Assembly: GCA_964019165.1 (NCBI GenBank)
Contig: OZ025274.1
Coordinates: 6,898,368 to 6,962,367, forward strand
Reading direction: 5' to 3'
Source of the DNA: Mastigias papua
Taxonomy: Eukaryota; Cnidaria; Scyphozoa; Rhizostomeae; Mastigiidae
Length of the DNA stretch: 64,000 nt
The position numbers were made by a program, and so were the translations under genes. Below are positions 14,047-27,900 of the stretch, piece after piece (position 1 is the stretch's first letter; each line of letters begins with the position of its first letter). The notes under the pieces are model-generated. The model ran no database searches, was not told the DNA's origin, and was given only the letters and a program-made list of their open reading frames with translations.

Positions 14047-14237
14047 GCCAAATGGTCATTGGTTATAGCCAGAGTGAATATTCTAAACCTGTCGTTGGCC
14101 AGTTAACTAAAGTGCTCCTTCATATGACACCAGAAATTCAAACGGAAACTATAGAGTTATTCCACGAGCCAAAAAGAAATCAAGCAATAACCCAAAGAGA
14201 GAAAGAATGTATTCTTAAGACTCGATATATAGTTGAG
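14047..14237 (+). CDS. Weak candidate exon (unassigned)
   Basis: Open frame preceded by a good acceptor (TTTGATTTTAG, AG at 14045-14046). The peptide starts QMVIGYSQSEYSKPVVG and stays open to a TAG at 14289-14291. The best donor, GAG|GTAGAA, would end it at 14237 in phase 0. Phase 1 in and phase 0 out does not join directly to the phase-1 acceptor at 18977, so at least one more exon would be needed. No domain recognised; may be chance. Confidence 0.2.
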
Positions 14238-16240
14238 GTAGAAACTCAATATTACGGACCAAAGCGAAAATTGAGGACCCATTGCGCTTAGTGTGAATGC
14301 CTGTGTAAAGTAGCAATATGTCTAACGTTGAGTACATCTTCGTGCATATGATATCAAAAATGAAAGAAACCCATATCAAAAGCAATAATTGACTCAAACA
14401 AATGTTGTGAGATCGTGAATTGAAAATAGGACCAGTTGTGGGAGATTAAAACGAGGCATAAAACAAAGTAATGAAAAGTGGATTATCTGAAAGACCAGAA
14501 AGAGGAAAGGGAAGGGTGGAAAATGAAGGGCGATTGAGCAAACGGCGGAAGAGAAAGTCAGTTTATAGAGCAAGTAGTATGCCAATAAGTTTAAGATTTA
14601 AAAGGATAATTGTACTCGGTTAGTTGATCGATTTGACCAATTTCACAATACACACAACATGATCTAAAGATATTGCTTGTTTGATAAACTCCAATCAACA
14701 CTATTTACAATAAGCTCAAGACTGGCTGTTTGATTCTGAAGTTCAATGTTGAGCCGTAGTTATATCACTGTAGGTTTACAACATTTGCATATCTGCACAT
14801 GAATGAATATGAAAAGTAATACAAAAATGCTAAATATGTATTAATATCAATCTTATGCCTCCTTGCTTATGTCATATTTCATTTCATATTCAAACTCTAC
14901 AGTGCTTCACCAAACCTTCCGTATTCTTTCTGGTAGCAGAACTAAAGTTCGCATTTCTTCGATAACTTATGCTTTGCACTGTATTTAGCAGTAATCCTCT
15001 TAATCACATTGACGTCAAGACACCGGTGCAGCAAGCAGCTAGACACTGTCATTTGGAATAGAAAACAGGTTAAAGCAGTAGACATCATACTCTCTTGAAT
15101 ATCTTCTGAAAAAGGCAATGATAACCTGTCTTCTTAGCCTATCCATCCAACCAACTTATGAAGTCTCTCACCAGCCCCAAAGAACTGCTTATTTAGAATT
15201 CTTTGGTACAGACTGTTGAAGATGCAGATGCTTATGGGAAATACTTTTACAGCAGGAAGCATGTAAGCACACCGCGTAAAAATTGGTGAAAAACTACTTA
15301 CCCTCTCATATGTTTCAAGTTACACAAAAATATGATGGGTAATGCTGTCGTTTCTCCAGGAAGTTAAAGTAATCATTTCTCGGTGTTCTGCGAAAACCTA
15401 ATTATAGGAAGAAGATTATTAAAACTCACCAAAAAGCCCCAGACTATCAGACACGGAGAAAATTATTCAGGTTTTAAAAGCTAATTCAAGATATCAAAAA
15501 GAATCCACCCTCCAGCAATAGTCATGGCTGCTTACTTCTGAGAGATTGAATACTAAAAGACAACTTAATTCTAGTGTTCAAATGAAATTTCCATTGGGAA
15601 AGATTACCATACATTCAGACACAAAGTGAGTGCTGCAAAAGTGGGAAATGCAAAGCAAAGCTATGCATTCCAAAATTCCAAAATGTCTTTTTGAGTCCTT
15701 CTATTAAGTATCTGAGAGAATATGCTGATGATACGATATGCACTAATACATGCGTTGCTACTTTCTGTATTGTGCCAAATTTTCCTGTCAGTTTCCTCAG
15801 TTTTCATGCAAAAACATGGTTTCATTTAAGGAACAGACAAAGAGAAGGACAACATTTTTCAGTTGGGTGGGCAATGCTCTTCATAATCTTTCAATGCTTG
15901 CATGCAATGGGTATGCACATACATCTTGATCGATTAAATTATTTTTAGAAGAAAATTGTTCATCACATGGATGAAAATTGATGCCTTATTGTCACAAGCT
16001 GTTGCAAAGTATCTATACAGGTCAACCCTTTCCTTTGTGCTTACGATGCAGTAAATAATCTAACTGCATCCTGTCCAAATGTAAACAATGTCCATGCGCA
16101 GGATTTATAAATAGAACAAACAGACTTAACAGAAGACTGTGGGTAGTACGAACTCGTCATTCAGCTTGCAAAAGCCTGCACCAATAGCATCGATCTACAT
16201 ATGCAAGTTTAACAGAACTGGAATGAAATATATTTTCAGG
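14238..16240. other. Intergenic or intronic, no gene recognised
   Basis: AT-rich; ORFs at 14394-14585 (minus) and 15691-15948 (plus) have no motif or splice support. Confidence 0.45.
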
Positions 16241-16551
16241 ATCCCAGTTCCCAGTTTGGAAACATTATTAATTCGTACTTTGCATTAACAATGTTTCCAA
16301 ACTGGGATCTGCGGTCCTTTGAGGATTGAAAGGGTTTCAGGTGGGCCGTAACAGGTTTAAGGGGGCTGCGAGAGGCTACCGTCGCTTGTTCGACTCTTTG
16401 CTTTATTAACCTATAGCACTATTGATATTTGTTTTCCGTGACAACATATCTACCACAGCATTTATTTATCCCTCCAGGGGCCCTTGATTGGAAAAAGTAT
16501 GTTGCAAGACACCACCATTTCAAATAGTTTGAAAATCTCGGGAACCACTGA
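16241..16551. mobile_element. hAT-like non-autonomous element or foldback
   Basis: A 17-bp perfect inverted repeat, CCCAGTTTGGAAACATT at 16250-16266 and its complement at 16290-16306, encloses a 23-base loop. From about 16289 the sequence reads like a hAT end (CAATGTTTCCAAACTGGG). The segment ends at 16551 in GGGAACCACTG, the mirror of the common hAT end CAGTGGTTCCC. No convincing 8-bp target duplication is seen and there is no coding capacity. Class assignment rests on end similarity only. Confidence 0.4.
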
Positions 16552-17589
16552 CATAAAGCCGTTACCCCATGCAGCAGTATTCTCGACATCCATCTTGGTG
16601 ATAGACAATACTTACTATTCGTTAACGTACAAACTCATGACTTGAGAACTAACAATCCTATTTGAAAATTTTCTCTTAGTGTATAATAATTAAATCCAGT
16701 GGAGAATAGGATAGGTTTTTGTGTCGTCAAATTTATCGCTTCCTCTTATGAGTAGAAGGAGGACCCTGACGTTTTGGGTACATGGAATCAAGAATAATGC
16801 AGGCTTCTTAGTTAGTATGAGATCCTTCATTGAATCAAAGATCAAACTAAATCCAGAATTTAAGACATGCCACAATGACTTATCTCTCCCAATGCTGAGT
16901 AAGTCTTATGAATGTTGAGATAAACACGATTTCACCGGCTCATGAACACCAAAGAGCTTAACGATTAGAATTCTTGCAGCGAAAGAAATGAAGCAAAAGT
17001 GTTTGAATAATAAAATGCGCGAAAATATTCTAATGTTTTAACCAATACGGCATTCTCTTGGCAAAGGGAGTGGTGGTGAAGAAAGATGTTTTTGCTACTA
17101 AGTGCAATTCAGAAGCTAATACCAAGAGGTTAGTACCAATTCATATTCATAGTGTGATCTCTTTGAATATGCTCTTTAGTCAAAGTATATCAAGTCCTTA
17201 TCATTCCATCCCTAAGAATCATAGATTTGAACTTGATTGATCTAACTTTTAATTTTGGAAACATAAATCAAACGCTTTTAATGACATAAAATAAACAAAA
17301 AGCTTGTGACATTTAGCATCTTTATCAAAAATTACGCATGCAAATATCTGCATAGTCTTATTTGAGATTCGTCTGCCTTTCCGTATTCCGCTGAAATCTC
17401 ATCAAAAACGACTACCATATTTAAGTTGATACTCAGTTTAATAGTATGCATTGTGCCAGACCCATTTCAAAAGTATCATTTCATCTACTATAAAAAATTG
17501 AACTATGTTGATATATATCTCCAAAAATATATTAGAAATGATGTTAAGCAAGAATATGGTTCAGTAACTTAGTGTTGTTTACATGGATT
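16552..17589. other. Intergenic or intronic, no gene recognised
   Basis: Short overlapping ORFs (16690-16918, 17058-17240) without motifs. Nothing else seen. Confidence 0.45.
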
Positions 17590-17700
17590 AGTAAACTGGC
17601 TTAAAGTCTATATTGATTAATGCATTGTAATGAAATCGTAGTCTTAGTTGTAAGTCCTCCTGTCCAGTGTTGGACATGAAATAATGAATAAATAAAAATA
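17590..17700 (+). mobile_element. LINE-like 3' tail (L2/CR1 type), fragment
   Basis: Contains a perfect hairpin TGTCCA-GTGT-TGGACA at 17661-17676 followed at once by an ATGAAATAATGAATAAATAAA tail. A short 3' hairpin plus a simple-repeat tail is the usual end of L2/CR1-type LINEs and the SINEs that borrow their ends. No coding part is recognisable. Confidence 0.4.
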
Positions 17701-18976
17701 CTGAAAGACTGGAATTGGCAAGTTTGGTACGTAAGCTGATAGCTACTTCTGACTTAAAAACATCGTAAATTGTCTATCAAGAGCTTATCTCCATAAAGTA
17801 TAGATCAGGTAACCTGCTCATTTGACGACCAGCCTTCTGAACCCTTCTGAAAACTGATGTTAGACGAATATAGTTTAGAATTATAGATAAAAGAAGAGCT
17901 AATTTTATTATCAAAGTGATTATTTGGCACAAATCAAGTCTGAAACTGGCAGATAAACTGAGAGGTGACAATCAGTGATACAAAAGAGACTGAAATTAAT
18001 TACAGACAGCTTCTTTGATAGGCAGGAAAACGAAGTTAATAAATAAAATAACGAAAAAAGAAAAGATGATAGGAGAGCACACAATATAACTGCTATTGTG
18101 GTGATCGTAAGTTGAAAGAAAAATAGACAGGAAATCGTGTCAGATGCAACACTGAGTTCGAAATCGCAACTCATACTTCGTAATGATTTCTGCTTATCAA
18201 TGTAAGTGAACAGCTATGGATTTTATTTATTGTCTATTGGACTTAGAGACCTAGTAACAATGCTCGCATACATTTTATATAAATGAAGTGGATCTTTATC
18301 AGATAGCTCTATAGTGAATTTACATGTATCGTTCAATCTCTAAAGAATGAACATAACAAAACTTTCACAACTGATTTCAAAACAGACATCAAAATTGGCA
18401 AACATGATTTAACCATATTCTACATAGATTCATCATTAGGCTAAAACCATAGGCCTGATCAAATTGTGTACATTCTCTAGTTATGCACTGTATAGACTAA
18501 CAGTTCTATGTAACGCTATCTACAAGTTGGTGATGGGACTCTAAGAAATGAATTCCAATGATTAACATCTTACTGAATTTCATCGTCAATCAAAAGCTAA
18601 CAAATGAAATTCAATGAAGACTTATACTTACTAATATTGAGCTTGCCATTTCTCATTGTCTTCCTCTATATTGAATCTCTTAAGCATTTTGAGAATGACC
18701 TCAGTGTTAGCATGATGTTTGAGAATTACCTTAGTATAAAAATAGCAACATATTCGGATTTGAAAAGTCTCAACAAGATTTAAGTCCAAGACTAAATTTA
18801 ATTACCTCACAGAATTAAAAATGACTTGATTTTCTACAGCTCTTCATCTTCTTTTTATGTAATGAGTAATGATAAGCTACAATAGAATTTTAATTTTGGT
18901 TTTGGTATTTTTGTGAACATTTGTTGCAAGTACTATAAGTGAGATACGGTACTGATTCAATGTCGGACCTCTTTAG
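17701..18976. other. Probable intron upstream of the first giant exon
   Basis: No gene recognised. The right end is a pyrimidine-rich acceptor, TCGGACCTCTTTAG, with AG at 18975-18976. Minus-strand ORFs at 17777-18174 lack motifs. Confidence 0.45.
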
Positions 18977-21900
18977 GCAACGATGAAGAGGAAGAAAACA
19001 AAGAGGCTGATAATGCAAGTGTTACCTCATCTGCTACAAGAAGTAAGAGACAGACAGAAGATACGATGAGCAAAGATGGCACAGCAAGTCAGCGCAGCAT
19101 GCAAAGCATAGAAGTGGAAAGCATTGGCTACAATAGCGACCCGGAAGATGGAGACTGCATTCATATTTACAACTCAGAGTATAAATTTAGTGGTGATAGT
19201 TGTAGTGTTAGCGACCGTGTGAGCGAAAAAGGAATGCGTTGGGACTCAAGTAAGCAGAGCTTGACATCGCTACTTGAGACTCTTCATGAAGATGACATGG
19301 AAGGATCAAAATGTGGAAGTAGAACAAAGGAGTCAATAGCCGATAATGCATCTTATGTAAGCGATGATGGCCAACTGGATGATTATTTTATTGTCGATTG
19401 TTGTCAACAAGAAGATGAAAATCAAGGTGACGGGTCTTCAAATGATGATATATTAGTTAGGGAAAAAGAGGCAAAATGGACAGTATCAGATGAAGATACT
19501 GAAGGAGCTAATAGGAATAATGAGGAGACCGATGAAAATCAAAATGAAAACTGTCAGGTCGGGGAAACAAATTTGGTGAATAAGGCAAAATATGAAGATC
19601 AGAGAAGCAAATTTCTAGACTTCAGTCCCAGGAACACTGATGATAGAGATAATGATGTTGAAGATTCCAGTATTCTCTATGAAGATGCGAAGATAAAAAG
19701 AACCAAGCCTCTTTCGCAGGAATGTTCTGAACGAGAGCAATCAGGGAGCTATCACCGACTCCATAAACCTAATGAATGTGGTCACATGAAACAAGAAGTA
19801 TGCTACAATAGTCATGAAAACAGTGGTGAGAGGCCAGTCATGTCAAACCTAGAACTTGGCACACATAAAAAGAAAGCCGAATTTTATAAAAAGCGTAGTA
19901 ATGACATTGCGGAAAGCTTGACAAATTTAAGAAGCAGCGAGCAAAATGCAATGGCACCTTGTACAACAGAACCGAATAAGTCTATGACTATTGATGAGAA
20001 AAATATTGTGGAACAAGACAAAATCTCCGAGTACAATGTTGGGGAAAACTTACCTTCTGATGGAGGAACAGCTTTTGAGGCAAAATCTTTGGAACAAGAG
20101 ACAAAGAGGAGATTATCCAAGGAACAAGACTATGCGTATATTGATGAGAATGAAGTGCAAATTTTCTACTTAGAGAATATTGATATTGATAGCATCATAG
20201 AACAGGAAGAAGATTACGATGAGGCAGCTTCTTCTGTTTCGGAGAAAGAATTGTCATGTGGACAAAGTGGGTTTGACAAAAAGGACAAGTGTGAGGACGC
20301 AGAAGCAGTAGAATTTTCTAAAGAAACAGCAATAGACATTTGTGCTGTAGAAGGATCAATTCCAACTGAAGAAATAAGAAGTGAACAAAGCATACAATAC
20401 CTGGAGCCGTTAGAGATTGATGAAATTAGCTGGTACGAGCAAAACTTTGATGCACTTGAAGGAACAACCGTAGTCAATGCCAACGAGGATGGGGTCACAG
20501 TGTTTCCTAATAGCAACAAAATCGAACTTTCCATTGTTAAGGAGGATATTGTTATAGAAGAATATTTACAACAAACACATACCTCCAAACAAGCAACATC
20601 GCGTATTGACAATGATAAGGAAATGTCCACACACAGAGCTGACATAGAGAAAGATAAACAAATTTCAAGACAGCGAACATATACCGACATTCCCAATAAC
20701 CACAGTTACAATTTAAATCAATTGTCTGCTGATCATGCCACCAAGTTGCCAATCCATGATTCTAATCAAACATCACTCACTAATTCTACTCAGGTATCAA
20801 TCGAGGATTCCTACGGACTACCAGCGTCCCATTTTAACCAGATCTCTACTGTTGATGCTTATAATTTACCAGTCAATGATACTATTCCATTACTATTAAA
20901 AAATAATGACTTCACTGCGCTGCTGGTCGATAATTCCAACACGTTACATATTGATTATGCCACTCAGGTACCAGTCAATGACACAATTGCATCACCAATT
21001 GAAGATTCAACTGAGTTAGTAGTCGATAGTTCTGAGGCATTACCTACTGATGATGTTAATCATTTGCCAGTCAATTATAAAAGTGCATTAACTATTGATG
21101 ATTCAACTGAGTTAGAAGTCGATAGTTCCAACATGTCCTACACTAAAGAAAGCAATCAGTTACCAGTCAATGATAGAGTTGCATTATCAAAAGATTACGT
21201 AGCTGAGTTACAAGTCGATAATTCCAACAAGTTAGATACTGATGATGCCAATCAGGTACGGGTCAATAACACAATAGTATCACCAATTGAAGATTCCACT
21301 GAGTTACCAGTACATGGTTCCAAAGCAGTACCTACTGATGATGCCAATCAGGTATCGGTCAATGATACAATGACATCACCAATTGAAAATGCCACTGAGT
21401 TACCAGTCGATTGTTCCAAAGCAGTACCTACTGATGATGCCAATCAGGTATCGGTCAATGATACAATAACATCACCAATTGAAGATTCCACTGAGTTACC
21501 AGTCGATGGTTCCAAAGCAGTACCTACTGATGATGCCAGTCAGGTATCGGTCAATGATACAATGACATCACCAATTGGAGATTCCAATGAGTTACCAGTA
21601 GATGGTTCCAAAGCAGTACCTACTGATGATGCCAATCAGGTATCGGTCAATGATACAATAACATCCCCAATTGAAGATTCCACTGAGTTACCAGTAGATG
21701 GTTCCAAAGCAGTACCTACTGATGATGCCAATCAGGTACCGGTCAATGATACAATAACATCACCAATTGACGATTCCACTGAGTTACCAATCGATTGTTC
21801 CAAAGCAGTACCTACTGATGATGCCAATCAGGTACCGGTCAATGATACAATAACATCACCAATTGACGATTCCACTGAGTTACCAATCGATTGTTCCAAA

Positions 21901-24900
21901 GCAGTACCTACTGATGATGCCAATCAGGCACCGGTCAATGATACAATAACATCACCAATTGATGATTCCACTGAGTTACCAGTACATGGTTCCAAAGCAG
22001 TACCTACTGATGATGCCAATCAGGTATTGGTCAATGATACAATGACATCACCAATTGAAAATGCCACTGAGTTACCAGTCGATTGTTCCAAAGCAGTACC
22101 TACTGATGATGCCAATCAGGTATCGGTCAATGATACAATAACATCCCCAATTGAAGATTCCAATGAGTTACCAGTCGATGGTTCCAAAGCAGTACCTACT
22201 GATGATGCCAGTCAGGTATCGGTCAATGATACAATAACATCACCAATTGACGATTCCAATGAGTTACCAGTAGATGGTTCCAAAGCAGTACCTACTGATG
22301 ATGCCAATCAGGTATCGGTCAATCATACAATAACATCCCCAATTGAAGATTCCACTGAGTTACCAGTAGATGGTTCCAAAGCAGTACCTACTGATGATGC
22401 CAATCAGCTACAGGTCAATGATACAATGACATCACCAATTGACGATTCCACTGAGTTGCCAGTAGATGGTTCCACAGCAATACCTACTGATGATGCCAAT
22501 CAGGCACCGGTGAATGATACAATAACATTACCAATTGATGATTCAAGTGAGTTACAAGTGGATAGTTTCAACACGTTACATACTGATGACATCAATCAGT
22601 GTCTTGTCAATGAAAGAATAGCATTATTAATTGATGATTCAAGCGAGTTGCAAGTCGATAACTCCAAGATGTTATATACTGATGACAGGAATCAGCTACC
22701 ATTTAACGATACAATTGCAGAACCAATTGATTATTCAACTGACCTACAAGTCAATAGTTCCAAAAAGTTGCTTACCGATGATGCAAGTCAGTTACCAGTC
22801 AATGATACCATTGCATTACCAGTTGATGACTCAACGGAGCTGCAAGTGGATAATTCCAACACGTTTTATACTGAGGGCAGCAATAAGTTACCAGTGAATG
22901 ATACAATTTTAGTATCACCTGATGATTTAACTGAGATACAAGTCAATAACTCCAACAAGTTACATACTGATGACTGCAATCAGTTACCAGTCAATGATAC
23001 AATTGTATTAACAATTGATGGACCAACTGAGTTGCAAGTGGATAGTTCCAACATGTTATATACTGATTACAGCACTCCGGTACCAGTCAATGATACAATT
23101 TTAGTACCAACTGATGATTTAACTGAGTTACAAGTCGATAATTCCAACAAGTTACATACTGATGACAGCAATCAGTTACCAGTCAATGATACAAGTGCAA
23201 TAACAATTGATGATTCAACTGAGTTACAAGTGGACAGTTCCAACATGTTATATACTGATGATGCCAATCAGTTAACAGTCAATGATACAATTTTAGTACT
23301 ACCTAATGATTTAACTGAATTACAAGTCGATAATTCCAACAAGTTACATACTGATGACAGCAATCAGTTAACAGTCAATGATACAATTGCATTTACAATT
23401 GATGATTTAACTGAGTTACAAGTCGATAATTTCAACCAGTTACATAATGATGAGAGTAATCAGTCACCAACCAACAGGAAACAGCAATTATTGGGCGATT
23501 GTTCAGTTGAGTTGCTAAGTGATGAGTCCAATGAGAGACAAGAAAGCAATCACAATTGTGTGCGCAATGATGGTGGCATGGAAGAGCTAATCAATGACAG
23601 TATCAAAGTATCAGTCGAAGTTTCCAGGGAGGTTGTAGCTAGCGACTGTACTCTAGTACCGCTTGAAGATTCTACTGAGTCACTATTAGCCGATTCCTGC
23701 CATTTGCCTATTGATGACGCTAACCAGGTACCAATCAATGATACTACTATTCAGCTTCCAACAGATGATTCAACCGAGTTAGCAGTCACTGATACTATTG
23801 ATACATTGATCGGTTACTCCACTGAATTATCGGTCGAAGATTCATATCTGTTGCTTACTGATAATACCAACCAGTTACTAGACGATGACGATGATGCCAA
23901 GCAGTTAGCTATCGATAATGCCAATCAGGTATCAATCAATGGTACTATTCAGGTACTAATCGATCATACCACTGAGTTGCCAGTCGACGATCTCAATCAG
24001 GTACCTAGTGATGATGCCAATCAGTTGCAAATCGTCTATATCAACCAGGAACCAGTAGATGACTATTACAGACAATCAAAAATCCATAATACAAACCACG
24101 CACCTGTTGATAACGCAAATGATTTTGAAATTGACGATGCCAATCAACTATCAGTCGATGATTTCAGCCAACTACTGATTGATGATTATAATTATGTAGC
24201 AACCAATGACTTAACTGAAGCATCAATCAATGATTTGAATCAGTTGCCGGTTGGTAATGCTGTTCAGTCACCAATTGATTATGCTACTCAGGTACCAGTC
24301 GATGACTCAAATCAGGTGCTAGTAGATAATGATGTCGACCATGTACAAATGAGTGATTCCAATGCATCACCAATCGACGAGTCCAATCAGCTACTGACTG
24401 AAGTTGCCAATCAACTTCCAATGGATGCTACAAGTCAGTGTCCAGTCAATTATTTAAATTCGTTTTCAATCGATCAGACCAATCAGATACCAATCGATGA
24501 TTTATGTAATGTACCAGCCGATGATTTGAATCAGTTATGGACTGATGATACTAAGTACAAAGAGAAAACCGAATGTCATCAAAGCGATGAGATAAATGCA
24601 ATCTGTGGTTTAGAACATAGGAAAGTAGAAGTACTTCAAGATGGAACTGCAGAATTCAGAAAATCTCAAGAGTGGTTGGAAGAAACAAAGAAGTCTCAGA
24701 AACAACTTGAAGAAATATTAATGTTTGAGACAGAGTCCAAGCAAATGGGTCAAAAAGAATCTGAAGCAAGAGGAATGTCGCAAGAAGAATTCAAAGTAAG
24801 GAAACAAAATCACAGCGAATCAAAGAGTCAAGGTTATATTTGCATTCCAGAAAATGTCACCCAAGATGTAACTGTAGAGGAATATCTTCGGGTTGAATTA

Positions 24901-27900
24901 GAGCTTCAAGCTGTTAAAATTAAAAATAATAGCGATATGTCAAGTGATTTGAGGTCCGACAACCAAGTTGTTCCAATGAAGGTTATAGATAAAAGCTGTG
25001 AAGAACATCAAGAGAAACATACAATCAAAGAAGTAAAAGAGGCTTTATGTAGTAATGATGCAGCAAGTAAGAAGCAATGGCTTACGATTTCTATGGAAGA
25101 AACCGAGAGCTATGATAAATCAAAAGAAATTTCAAGAGATATAGAAAAGTATAATGGCATGACTGTTGAAGAATATCTTGAAAGAAATTCACACAAACTG
25201 TGTGTTTCTGGAAAATCAACCAGTGTTTCACAAGGCAACATCATTAATGAAACAAATGTCGCTGAGCAGAATTCTAGATCTGATATTCTTCTAAACAAGG
25301 TATCAAAAAATATCAAAACAGCTGAACGTAGCTCATCAGGAGTAGATTTTTCATGTTCTGCTTCATTGAAAGATGAAACCTTACAAGGTATTGATCATTT
25401 GGCAAAAAATAATGAGATTGAAGGTCGACCATTAGAGAGTGATGGAATGAGATCGAAAGTAGAATTGATATGTGAATTGGTGAATGAGATCGATGAAGAT
25501 AAATCAAAGCAAGGAATAATGAAAGCAACAAAAGATAAAGATAGTGGAAGCCAACAAATTCTGCAAGAATGCCTTCAGAAGCCGTTGGAAGAATTTGATG
25601 ATGTTTCTTATGCAGCAGCAGAGGAGAGTGAATTTGTCCAAGAAATAAGTAATTATACAGCGCCAGTTGAAAAATGTAAAGAAAATGTTGATGGAGAAAT
25701 GCCGAAAGAGGAATTTGAAGGAGGAATTGCTGTAGAACAGTATATAAGAGACATAGGGAATTTAGCCGCAAGGCAAACTGAAGTTGCATGCAAAGCTAAC
25801 GGGCATGGCATGGGCTACAGTGAGCAAAGAAAAACAAATGTTCAAGATGAAAATAGTTTGCGTGAGGAGGACATGACAATAGAGGAGTACTTGAGACAAA
25901 ATACTGAATTGCATGAAAATAATAGTAGCAACTTGGAAGCTAGAAATATGGAAGAGCCCCAGCTCACAAAGCAAGGTACTTCTGTGATTGATTGTTTTAA
26001 TCAAGACTCTGATCAGAGAAGGCAGATCACGATTGAAAGGCAAAAAGTTGGAACTGAAATATGCAGCAGAGGAGATTTCAAAACTGTTCATGCGAAGGAG
26101 GAAAAATTTGGAGATCGTCCAGGTACTTCTATCGATACATTAGATATGGGAAATGGAATGTACTCCGAAAAGAGGCAAATTATCAAGTCTACCAGCAAAT
26201 ATGTTAGAAAAGAGGGTGATGCTAAAAGGACAGAACCTGAGAGAGATGCCAGTATTATAGATAAAAATGATGTATCAACAACAGCAACTGGTAAAACAGA
26301 AGCAACAGCGACTGCAGCAAGGAATGTCCTGATGGATGACACAGTAGACACAAAGCTTGTAGATACAGCTAATGGAGGTGGGTCTAATATCAGCTCTTGT
26401 AAACAACCAAATGTTAGAAAGAAACAGCCTATTTCTGAAGCTGCTTTGAAATCTGAAAGGGTTGAAGAACAGATAGCAGACAAGGGTGATGAGGAGGGAA
26501 AACAAAAAAGTACATCATTATTAGAAATGGGAAAAGAATTATTTTCCAGCCTGTTTAATATGTTTTCCAATAAGATGACTGAAAATAAAAGTAAAAGTAC
26601 ACAAGAAAAGGAAGAAAGTTATGAAACCATGCAAAATGAAAAAGTTGAAAGTAAAAAGGGAGCAATAGACTGCGAAAATGGAGATAAAATAGACTTGAAC
26701 GAACAAGAGAGTATTGCAAAAAGAAAAGAGAAAGAAGAACTTACAAAGAAAAATGAGTTCAATGTCGATTTATCCTGGAACAATGGAGCTGAGAGTGAAA
26801 GATCAGCTCACCACTCAAATGATGAAGCTCCTTTTTCTGAAAATTTGTCTTTTGTTTTGGCAGAATGTGATAATAAATGGAAGGATAGAGAAACTCCAAA
26901 AGAAGTTAAAGATCAAGGTATTGGAGAAGCCGTTGATATGGCAGGTGAAAATGATGAGCTAAATTTCGCGAGTAGAGAGAAAGAAACTTTTATCGACGCT
27001 ATCCTCTCAACAATTGAGCCTGTGCAAGATCAAGAGCCCTTCTCTTTTGAATGTCATAATGAAGAAACTGCAGAAGTACCCAATATTGAGACAGATGCAG
27101 TAAATCTGGAAGAAGAGACAAAATGTATTTTAACAGATAGAGTAGTATTGGAAGCAAATATAGCAAATGCTAAAACAGATGTGGTAAATATGACAGTTGG
27201 TACAGTGAATAGTGAAACAGTCGTAAAGCAATTTGAACAAGATGCAGCAAATCTGGAAAAAACAACAGTAAATCTTGGCATAGATGAATTAAATCTAGAT
27301 GCAGATGCAATAGGTCTGAATCCAGTCAAAGCAAACGAACATCATTCTTACAATGAAGATGAAGAAGGTGCAAGCAAAGGCAGCGACAAATCCTATGATA
27401 TGACGGTACCAACTGATTCTGATAACATGAAAATACTCTTGGGATCTAGTTCAAATTCTACAGAAATCATCAGAGAACAAGCTTTGCTAGAAAATGACAG
27501 TACAGAGCCACAGTATGACTTAAACATATTCAAATGCCAGAAGGATGTTATTGTCGAGAGTGATGAAAAACTTATTAGGCGAATGATTAAAGACTTCAGT
27601 TCTGTGAGTGAAGATAGCATTTGCAGCAATGTACGAAAGGAACAAGACTACACGGTCTTGTCTGACGTGGCTGAGGCAGTAGAAAAAGAAATTTATGTTG
27701 CAGAAAATGAGAGAGGATATGTTCCAGATGACTTTGATGGGCGAGAAACACCACTGATTGATTCGACAGATGTCGTCGATATTGACAGTAATGTAAGGGA
27801 AAGCGTTATCATGGAAGTTGATATAAGAGATAACAACCTTGAGAAAGCAGAAGTATTTAAAGATATAAATATAGATCTAACGAAGGCGCACACGAAAGCA

